The notes below the pieces were generated by a model. That model ran no database searches, had not been told where the DNA came from, and was given only the letters and a program-made list of their open reading frames with translations. Positions 43,332 to 49,763 of a stretch of 49,763 nucleotides of DNA are shown here, one piece after another. Source of the stretch: Hyphomicrobiales bacterium (GTDB lineage: Bacteria; Pseudomonadota; Alphaproteobacteria; Rhizobiales; Rhizobiaceae); assembly GCA_024225445.1 (NCBI GenBank), contig JAAEMP010000148.1:1-49763 (forward strand), in the 5' to 3' direction. The first letter of the stretch is position 1; each line of letters begins with the position of its first letter. A program made the translations under genes and the position numbers.

Positions 43332-45635
43332 TTATTTTCCTGTCGCATTCATTCCATCAACCGCGCGCAAAATTGCTTCTGGTGTGGCCGGCGTATCCAA
43401 ATCCGGCACCTTACCTGGATTAATCGAGGCCAACGCATGGAATATTGCCGAAAACACAGACAAGGCCAGCATCAAGGGCGGCTCGCCTACAGCTTTTGAA
43501 CGATAGATTGTATTTGCTTTGTTGCCCTTGCTGGCAAACAATGCAGTACGAAAATCTGCCGGTACATCCGAGCAGGTAGGGATTTTGTAGGTTGATGGTG
43601 CATGTGTACTCAGGCGTCCATCACTGTCATAGACCAATTCTTCTGTTGTCAGCCATCCCATACCCTGAACAAAACCACCTTCAATCTGGCCTATATCGAT
43701 GGCGGGGTTAATTGAAGAGCCTACATCATGGAGAATATCGACCCGATCGACTTTCATCTCCCCTGTAAGCGTATCGATAGTTACTTCTGAACATGATGCG
43801 CCATAGGCAAAATAAAGAAATGCTTTTCCTGATACAGTTTCACGCTCCCAGGTTAATTTGGGAGTCGCATAATAACCCGTTGCTGACAATTGTACCCGTT
43901 CGATAAAGCACTGGTTTGCCAATTCTGCAAAACTGATTTCGCGATCGCCAAGTTCCACTTTCCCGTTGATAAATCGAATGGCTTTCCTGTCCGCCTGAAA
44001 CAACCTGGCAGCCAGATCAACCATGCGTTTTTTGATTTTCTCCGCAGCTTTTTTGGATGCCATTCCGTTTAGGTCTGAACCGGATGAGGCTGCGGTCGGG
44101 GTGGTGTTGGGCACTTTTTCTGTTGAAGTAGCTGTTATCTGAACCTGCGATACATCAATACCGAATTCCTCGGCAACTACCTGAGCTACCTTCAGATTAA
44201 GCCCCTGACCCATTTCGGTCCCACCATGGTTTACCTGGACTGAACCATCGGTATAGACATGAACAAGAGAACCGGCCTGGTTCAGATGCATGAGGGTGAA
44301 CGCAATTCCGAATTTTATCGGGTTAAGCGATATACCTTTTTTCAGGAAGCGGCTTTTCCTGTTGAATTTGGCAATCTGTCGACGACGATTTTTGTAATCA
44401 CTGGATTTTTCCAATTCCGCGACAAGTTGACGAATAACATTGTCGCGAACCTTTTGCCCATAAGGAGTTACATCACGGCCTTTAGAATAGAAATTCCGTT
44501 TTCTGATCGCAAGCGGATCTTTACCCAGCTTAATCGCCAGTTGGTCCATCATCCGTTCGGCAAATACCATACCCTGGGGACCGCCAAAGCCGCGAAACGC
44601 TGTATTGGATACGGTATCTGTCTTTATCCGTCGCGAATGAATCCGCAGATTTGGATAAAAGTAAGAATTGTCGCTGTGAAACATAGCCCGGTCGTTAATG
44701 CCAAGAGAGACATCCGCAGAATGGCCACATCGCCCGTTCAACTCCAGATCAATTGCTTCAACAACACCTTTGTCATCATGAGAAGCTGAATATTCAACCA
44801 GGAAATCATGCCTTTTTCCAGTGACAACCATGTCATCATCACGGTCAAGGCGCATTTTGGCCGGAAGACCTGTAACACGTGAAGCAAGAGCTGCAATGCA
44901 GGCCCATTGGGCAGCCTGACTTTCCTTGCCTCCAAACCCTCCACCCATACGCCGACATTCGCAAACTATGCTGGCATCCGGCTGACCCAGAGTTCGTGCC
45001 ACCAGATGTTGAACCTCGGTTGGATGCTGGGTGGAACAATAGACTTTCATCGTTCGATTTTCACCGGGAACCGCAAAAGATATCTGGGTTTCCAGGTAAA
45101 AGTGTTCCTGGCCGCCAACGGTAATTGTTCCAGAAATTGCGCTGTTTGCCTGTTCAATCAGGCCGGGCGCATCCCCACGAATAAAAGTATAATCATCAAG
45201 CACGGTTTCTCCGGACTGGATTCCATCTTCCACCTGCACATTCGGCGTTTCCCCTTCAATCTCGATCCTGGCCAGTCGGGTTGCCCGTCTCGCCTGATCA
45301 CGGGAGGTGGCAACAACTGCAAATATTACCTGACCATGAAACTTTATTTCCTTGTCAGCAAATATCGGATCGCCGCCAAAACCCGGGCTGCAATCGTTTT
45401 TTCCGGGAATATCTTTTGCACTCAGCACAGCAACGACGCCGGGTGCACTACGAACAGCTTCCAGATTGACTGATTTCAAAATGCCTTTAGCGATATCTGA
45501 AAGCCCTGGTGCCACATGAAGTGTTCCGGCTGGCTCCGCGATGTCATCAATATAGTGAGCGCTACCACTGACATGCATCTCGGCGCTGTCATGAGTAATG
45601 GCTTTGCCAACAGTCTGCAGGGTCAATTTGTTCAT
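43332..45635 (-). CDS. xdhB: Xanthine dehydrogenase molybdopterin-binding subunit
   Basis: The large catalytic subunit that hydroxylates hypoxanthine and xanthine to urate. Molybdenum-cofactor regions are EC-RMGGGFGGKESQA, NTAFRGFGGPQGM, NHGGTEMGQGLNLKVAQV and the C-terminal SKAVGEPPLMLALSVF, whose Glu is the catalytic base. The N-terminus ISxxSAEMHVSGSAHYIDDI is typical. Length 767 fits the bacterial XdhB. It overlaps the xdhA stop by four bases (45632-45635), so the subunits are translationally coupled. The maturation gene xdhC is not found in the window. It links with uraH and puuE-uraD 34 kb away as purine breakdown. Confidence 0.95.
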   Translation of the reverse strand: MNKLTLQTVGKAITHDSAEMHVSGSAHYIDDIAEPAGTLHVAPGLSDIAKGILKSVNLEAVRSAPGVVAVLSAKDIPGKNDCSPGFGGDPIFADKEIKFHGQVIFAVVATSRDQARRATRLARIEIEGETPNVQVEDGIQSGETVLDDYTFIRGDAPGLIEQANSAISGTITVGGQEHFYLETQISFAVPGENRTMKVYCSTQHPTEVQHLVARTLGQPDASIVCECRRMGGGFGGKESQAAQWACIAALASRVTGLPAKMRLDRDDDMVVTGKRHDFLVEYSASHDDKGVVEAIDLELNGRCGHSADVSLGINDRAMFHSDNSYFYPNLRIHSRRIKTDTVSNTAFRGFGGPQGMVFAERMMDQLAIKLGKDPLAIRKRNFYSKGRDVTPYGQKVRDNVIRQLVAELEKSSDYKNRRRQIAKFNRKSRFLKKGISLNPIKFGIAFTLMHLNQAGSLVHVYTDGSVQVNHGGTEMGQGLNLKVAQVVAEEFGIDVSQVQITATSTEKVPNTTPTAASSGSDLNGMASKKAAEKIKKRMVDLAARLFQADRKAIRFINGKVELGDREISFAELANQCFIERVQLSATGYYATPKLTWERETVSGKAFLYFAYGASCSEVTIDTLTGEMKVDRVDILHDVGSSINPAIDIGQIEGGFVQGMGWLTTEELVYDSDGRLSTHAPSTYKIPTCSDVPADFRTALFASKGNKANTIYRSKAVGEPPLMLALSVFSAIFHALASINPGKVPDLDTPATPEAILRAVDGMNATGK

Positions 45636-47101
45636 AATGAAGCCTCCCTGTGAGCAAGCAATCGGGTAGTTTTAGTATCTCCAACCCGAATTTCATGCAG
45701 TGCTTTGCGCAATAGATTGCCTGCAACCTTTTGGCGGTATTCAGCACTTGCACGCATATCTGTCATAGGGGTAAAATCTTTAGTCAAAGCAGTGACCGCC
45801 AGTTTTATTGCTGCTTCATCGCCCAGAGTCACACCAGCAAGCGCTTGCTCGGCAGTGACAGCCCTTTTAGGGGTAGCGGCCATTCCACCATATGCAATTC
45901 TTGCAGTAGTAATAACGTCACCATCCAGTGTGAAGCAAAACGCTGCCAGCACAGAAGAGATGTCCTGATCAAAACGCTTGGAAATTTTGAATGCCCTGAA
46001 ATGCTGGCTAGAGCCCAGTCTTGGTATTGTGACGGCTGTAACGAGTTCGCCAGGAGCACGGTCCTGTTTGCCATAGGCAACAAAAAAATCTTCAAGTGCA
46101 ATTTCTCTGGTGGATTTATCATGGCGAAGTTCCAGCTTCGCGCCAAGTACTATCAAGGCGGGAGGCATATCTCCGATAGGAGAACCATTTGCTATATTGC
46201 CACCCACCGTTCCAGAATTACGCACGGGCTTTGATCCGATACGACGTACGACCTCCCCCAGATCCGGATCAATTGAATACAATACGCTATGGGCATCTTC
46301 ATAAGTTGCACCGGCATTAATTCTAACCTTGTCAACGCTGTCCACTATATCAGAGAAACCTTTGACCCTGCCCGTGTGCACTATTTTAGGCAAGTCCCGT
46401 AGCTGTTTTGTAATCCACAACCCAACATCGGTTGCACCGGACAATATGACTGCATCAGGATGTCTCGCACTCAATTCAAGCATGTTCTCAATACTTGCGG
46501 GTGCTGCAAAAAATCGATCCTCAGAACCTACAAACAGGTCCTCCTCATCCTGCATCTCACCCAGTATCTTTTGTGTCTCTGCCAACCGGCCTGACAGCGC
46601 GTCATTGGCTTTACCATCAATGGCACTGGCAGCAGCATCAACAATCGGACGATAGCCGGTGCAACGACATAGATTCCCGGATAACCAGTTATTTACATTT
46701 TCGCGATCAGCACTTTCTCCGGAGTGATAGAGAACAAATAATGAGATTACGATACCTGGAGTACAAAATCCGCACTGGGAAGCATGTTCATCGACCATTG
46801 CTCGCTGAACTGGATGAAGCGCTTCACGATCGCCAAGGTCATCAACAGTAATGACATCTTTACCATCAATCTGTCCTAATAACTGAATACATGAATTGAT
46901 GGATTCATAAACGAGCCTGCCATTTTTTATTGATCCGATTGCCACAGTGCAGGCACCGCAATCGCCCTCACCACAACCTTCCTTTGTACCGCAAGCTCGC
47001 TCACGCAAACGCAAATAATCAAGCAAAGTTTCATTTGCTCCCACCTCAGATAATTCGGTAACAACGCCATTTCTCAAAAATCGGACTGCATTTCGGCTCA
47101 T
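45632..47101 (-). CDS. xdhA: Xanthine dehydrogenase iron-sulfur / FAD subunit
   Basis: The electron-transfer subunit of xanthine dehydrogenase. Two [2Fe-2S] clusters are bound by ACGTKEGCGEGDCGACTV (plant-ferredoxin type, about residues 36-53), then QCGFCTPG and GNLCRCTGYRP. The FAD domain begins near residue 195 (DRFFAAPASIENMLEL), with VILSGATDVGL and NSGTVGGNIANGSPIGD, followed by a CO-dehydrogenase-like C-terminal domain (KISKRFDQDISSV). Length 489 is normal. It opens the xdhAB operon, downstream of a 160-bp inverted repeat. A weak AAGG lies ten bases ahead of ATG 47101. Confidence 0.95.
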   Translation of the reverse strand: MSRNAVRFLRNGVVTELSEVGANETLLDYLRLRERACGTKEGCGEGDCGACTVAIGSIKNGRLVYESINSCIQLLGQIDGKDVITVDDLGDREALHPVQRAMVDEHASQCGFCTPGIVISLFVLYHSGESADRENVNNWLSGNLCRCTGYRPIVDAAASAIDGKANDALSGRLAETQKILGEMQDEEDLFVGSEDRFFAAPASIENMLELSARHPDAVILSGATDVGLWITKQLRDLPKIVHTGRVKGFSDIVDSVDKVRINAGATYEDAHSVLYSIDPDLGEVVRRIGSKPVRNSGTVGGNIANGSPIGDMPPALIVLGAKLELRHDKSTREIALEDFFVAYGKQDRAPGELVTAVTIPRLGSSQHFRAFKISKRFDQDISSVLAAFCFTLDGDVITTARIAYGGMAATPKRAVTAEQALAGVTLGDEAAIKLAVTALTKDFTPMTDMRASAEYRQKVAGNLLRKALHEIRVGDTKTTRLLAHREASL

Positions 47102-47143
47102 TTTACGTTTACCTTGTAGTGCTGCGTCAAAACATCCGGCTCC

Positions 47144-47303
47144 AGGTCATAGCCCCATAATCAGGGTCGAAATGGCGGTAAAACTGCAAAAAATACGCAA
47201 GAAAAAGTGTGCGTGATGGGCTTGTTGCCCATTCAAGCGCTTTGACGTAGCAGATTGAAGCAGTTTTACCGCCATTTCGATCCTATTCGTGAGTCTATGA
47301 CCT
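47144..47303. repeat. 160-bp inverted-repeat element upstream of xdhA
   Basis: Arms 47144-47187 and 47260-47303 are inverted copies matching at 37 of 44 bases. The inner 21 bases (TCGAAATGGCGG followed by TAAAACTGC) and the outer 9 (AGGTCATAG) are perfect, with a variable middle. A perfect small hairpin, ATGGGC-TTGTT-GCCCAT, sits at the centre (47216-47232). No coding frame is apparent. It occupies part of the 365-base gap between the amidase and xdhA, and is MITE-like or a structured untranslated region. Confidence 0.7.
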
Positions 47304-47466
47304 AATATACGAGCTGGAACACTGACATTAACAAGGAATCAAATGCCGGTAAATTCGATTAGTTGATCGTTTCGCAAAAGCAGCTTCAGGTATTATGCGA
47401 AGATAACGTTGATTAATTGAAAATCTTTTACAATACTCAAACCAGACTAGTGTGGTGACCATGTGT

Positions 47467-48810
47467 TCAAACAGCTACGACGGGCTCTATAGCCATTCCC
47501 ATCTGCAGCAGAGTTTCCTCGCTATTTGGTGAAGCCATCAGCATGAACCCGGCACTATTTGTGGCAGTTGGAAGCGTCAGCGCGCACAGGCCAAACATGT
47601 TGCCGATGCGTGTATTTGAAAGGCTACGCAGGTTGGTATCCCAGAAGGCCTCAAAATCTTCCAGCAACGGTTGGATATCAGGTGCAGAATTTGGTGTAGT
47701 TGGAGCAATCACAGCATTATAATTGCTGGTACGCTGATAATAGGACTGGCGCAATTCGATCATTCTCTCACGGGCTTTTGCATCCTGTTCCGCGCTAATG
47801 CCCTTCCCGCCCAAAAACCGGTCCAGGACTGGCCTGAACATTTTTTCCGGCGATTTTTCAATTTCTTCACCCCACTGCTGATAGGCTTCATAAGGAAACA
47901 TCGTAGGACCAAGTTCGATCATCTCTGTCAGTTCCGGGATTTCTCCACGTTCAATTCTCGCACCGGCTTTCTGCAATTCAGCCAGTGCAGATTCAAAGGC
48001 ATGCAATTGTTTTTCTTCACAATTCTCCAGCATAGCGGTTTCACAAACCAATAGTTTGACGGTGTTCAAATCAGGGCTGTTACCAAGGTTGACTTTGTTG
48101 CCTGACAGGATTTCAAACATCAAACCCGCATCCTCTACTGACCGGCACAATGGACCCACAGTATCAAAGGAGCTGCAAAGCGGTACCACACCATCTAACG
48201 GCACAGCACCATGTGTAGTCTTCAACCCAACAAGTCCATTCCAGGCAGAAGGAATCCTGACCGAACCACCAGTATCAGATCCGATCGCAATGGGTGCCAG
48301 ATTATAGGCCACCGAGGCAGCCGCGCCAGATGATGATCCTCCAGGTGCGGTGGCGATATCATATCGGTTGGGCGATGTTGCCGTCATCGGGTTAATACCC
48401 AGTCCGGAAAAAGCCAGTTCTGATAAATGGGTTTTGCCCAGACAGACCATACCGGCTTGAGTGGCGCGACGCACAACTTCACAGTCAGATGACGGCACTC
48501 TGCCCGCAAGCAATTGGGAACCACTTTCCGTTGGAATATTTGCGGTATCAAACAAGTCTTTCCAGGATACGGGCACACCATCCAACACGCTTCTTCGGGT
48601 TTTTGTCAGCGCTCGTTTACTGGCAGATTCGGCTTCCTCAAGCGCTCTTTCACTGCTGACGAATGTGTAGATCTGATCCCGATATGCGCTGTCATTGATT
48701 TCCGATAAAAACGCCTTAGTCACATCCACCGGATCTGTCTTGCCAACTTCAATCGCCCATCCCAGTTCCGCAGCGCTAAGAGATAACAAACCCAACTCAC
48801 AATCCTTCAA
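47467..48810 (-). CDS. Amidase-signature family hydrolase
   Basis: A Ser-cisSer-Lys amidase, 447 residues, substrate unknown. The triad is visible: Lys84 in PVSWKDLFD, the cis-Ser in PGGSSSGAAASVA (about 159-160) and nucleophile Ser183 in GSDTGGSVRIPSAWNGLVGLK. There is no signal peptide, so it is cytoplasmic. The frame opens with TTG 48810; TTG 48795 has AAGGA at better spacing. The gene sits upstream of xdhA on the same strand, across a 365-base gap with an inverted repeat, so it is a separate unit. Members near purine genes sometimes act on ureido compounds; nothing here proves that. Confidence 0.88.
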   Translation of the reverse strand: MKDCELGLLSLSAAELGWAIEVGKTDPVDVTKAFLSEINDSAYRDQIYTFVSSERALEEAESASKRALTKTRRSVLDGVPVSWKDLFDTANIPTESGSQLLAGRVPSSDCEVVRRATQAGMVCLGKTHLSELAFSGLGINPMTATSPNRYDIATAPGGSSSGAAASVAYNLAPIAIGSDTGGSVRIPSAWNGLVGLKTTHGAVPLDGVVPLCSSFDTVGPLCRSVEDAGLMFEILSGNKVNLGNSPDLNTVKLLVCETAMLENCEEKQLHAFESALAELQKAGARIERGEIPELTEMIELGPTMFPYEAYQQWGEEIEKSPEKMFRPVLDRFLGGKGISAEQDAKARERMIELRQSYYQRTSNYNAVIAPTTPNSAPDIQPLLEDFEAFWDTNLRSLSNTRIGNMFGLCALTLPTATNSAGFMLMASPNSEETLLQMGMAIEPVVAV

Positions 48811-49002
48811 TTTTGCGTTTTAACTGTCACTATTTCACTATTCATCAATGAACAGAAATCAGCAAGTGAGAATTGCAGCGATATCCGTCAATATCTCAGC
48901 CGCATATACACCCAGCCATAACCTTATTGCAGCAAGTTTAAATATGGCTCAATCGAAGATAAAACGGTTGCCTGCTATTAAAAAAGATCAAAATCTCTTC
49001 AA
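48811..49002. other. Short intergenic stretch
   Basis: 192 bases with no visible gene or structure; presumably it holds the amidase promoter. Confidence 0.4.
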
Positions 49003-49763
49003 TCATTGGCTGAGCGAATTCTTGTAGATCACCCCATCTTTCATTATCAAATCAAAGTTGGCGTTTGGATCAACAACCAAATCTAAATTTTCAAGTGGGT
49101 TACCATCGACAAGGATGAGATCGGCACAAGCGCCTTCCTGAATAACACCCAGTGCTCCCTGCCGATATGGGTTACGAGGACCGGAAAGTGCCAGTAATTC
49201 TGCCGCAGTTGACGTAGCCTGCCGCAATACTTCAACCGGGGTATACCAACGGCTTAGTTTGGCAAGTTGCTTTCCTTGCTTTTCGGCCAATGCGGAATCA
49301 AACAGAGTATCGGTTCCCCAGACAGTTTTGACACCAATTTCCTTTGCAAGGCGGTAGACGCGATCGGTGCCTTCGGTAACCTGAATGCATTTTTGGCGGC
49401 TAAAGGAACCTTCGGGGAAAGGAATGGCATCTTCATCATCCAGGATTGGTTGCATGCTGAGGAAAGCACCCCTTTCCTTCATCAACTCAAGCGTTTCTCT
49501 GCTGAGCAGGTGTCCGTGTTCGATGCTCATCACGCCAGCTTCTACCGCGCGTCTTGTCGCTTCGTCAGTGAACGCATGGGTAGCGACATAAGTATTTCAA
49601 TCAGATGCGGCATCAACGGCTGCTTTTGTGTAGGTTTCTCGGACACCGCTGGCACAGTGTAGGCGGGAACGATCTGTGTTCTCACCGGTGTCGGAGAAGC
49701 ACCAATGCAGGAAATCGCATGAGATTGTTCGCGGACCAAGCAACTTGCCCTATGGGGATTTGC
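49003..49763 (-). pseudogene. Broken imidazolonepropionase-like amidohydrolase
   Basis: The C-terminal part of a metal-dependent amidohydrolase is intact from ATG 49533 (MSIEHGHLLSRETLELM, TVWGTDTLFDS, GALGVIQEGACADLILVDGNPLENLD). In the same frame upstream, the codons continue the family as NTYVATHAFTDEATRRAVEAGV, and immediately before that comes TGA at 49597-49599, preceded by YTKAAVDAASD. Family members usually have W in this place (DWxTYV), so TGG to TGA is the likely change. Further upstream the frame reads poorly and meets another stop near 49750, so more damage or a frameshift is possible. The N-terminal metal HxH is outside the window. Confidence 0.7.

Noticed and set aside
1-49763. 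CRISPR array, rRNA genes, or phage structural genes
   Set aside because: No regularly spaced direct repeats, rRNA-like stretches or capsid/tail genes were seen on either strand.

Overview
The window looks like a piece of an alphaproteobacterial chromosome, most probably Hyphomicrobiales (Rhizobiales)-like. The base composition is moderate, with AT-rich gaps between genes. Pointers to this group are a DUF6101-type gene next to ubiA, a DUF1194 von Willebrand protein, an allantoinase/OHCU-decarboxylase fusion, a TRAP-TAXI transporter with fused permease, a glutathione-dependent formaldehyde module, and an intergenic palindrome whose chance translation reads VILGLDPSIQ, familiar from alphaproteobacterial genomes. 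The taxonomic call is inference from gene content only.

Layout. 0-4.7 kb is accessory: a left-edge inverted repeat, a minimal tyrosine integrase overlapping two hypothetical genes, a frameshifted small membrane protein, an intact small membrane protein, and about 1.3 kb of gene-free, palindrome-rich DNA. 4.7-8.6 kb holds a DUF6101 gene, ubiA, a Tat-exported metallo-beta-lactamase-fold protein and a GT87 membrane glycosyltransferase. 8.6-11.9 kb is a ureide block (uraH, puuE-uraD fusion, secreted MBL-fold protein), with a 270-bp MITE-like element touching the uraH stop codon. 11.9-13.8 kb has a CBS-GGDEF protein and decayed DNA that includes a second copy of the uraD 3' end. 13.8-19.1 kb is a divergent unit: amidohydrolase, MarR regulator, fused TRAP permease and TAXI binding protein, with a clear operator-like palindrome and a strong terminator. 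19.2-22.1 kb mixes small genes (ParB-like, MAPEG, PNPOx-like) with truncated genes (PAS sensor, ProC N-terminus). 22.3-26.5 kb is an acyl-CoA block (ligase, isovaleryl-CoA dehydrogenase type, crotonase, SCP2). 26.6-32.7 kb joins an agmatinase-family ureohydrolase to a four-gene polyamine-type ABC transporter. Then come a DUF1194 protein, an Lrp regulator and a fused indolepyruvate ferredoxin oxidoreductase. 37.8-47.1 kb is minus-strand: acyl-CoA ligase, acyl-CoA dehydrogenase, S-formylglutathione hydrolase, a UPF0178 protein, glutathione-dependent formaldehyde dehydrogenase and both xanthine dehydrogenase subunits. A 160-bp inverted repeat, an amidase and a broken amidohydrolase close the window.

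How it fits together. Most genes take up and degrade organic nitrogen and carbon: purines (Xdh, UraH, PuuE-UraD), polyamines or guanidino compounds (ureohydrolase, ABC transporter), aromatic amino acids (IOR with Lrp), branched acyl-CoAs and formaldehyde. This suits a scavenging heterotroph.

I found no clear undescribed defence or signalling system. The most unusual signals are structural: two or three non-coding inverted-repeat elements, one of which appears to supply a gene's stop codon, and a notable number of broken genes (frameshifted membrane protein, uraD fragment, ParB fragment, PAS/ProC deletion junction, amidohydrolase with an in-frame stop). The least characterised gene set is the integrase with its two overlapping hypothetical genes at 446-1895.
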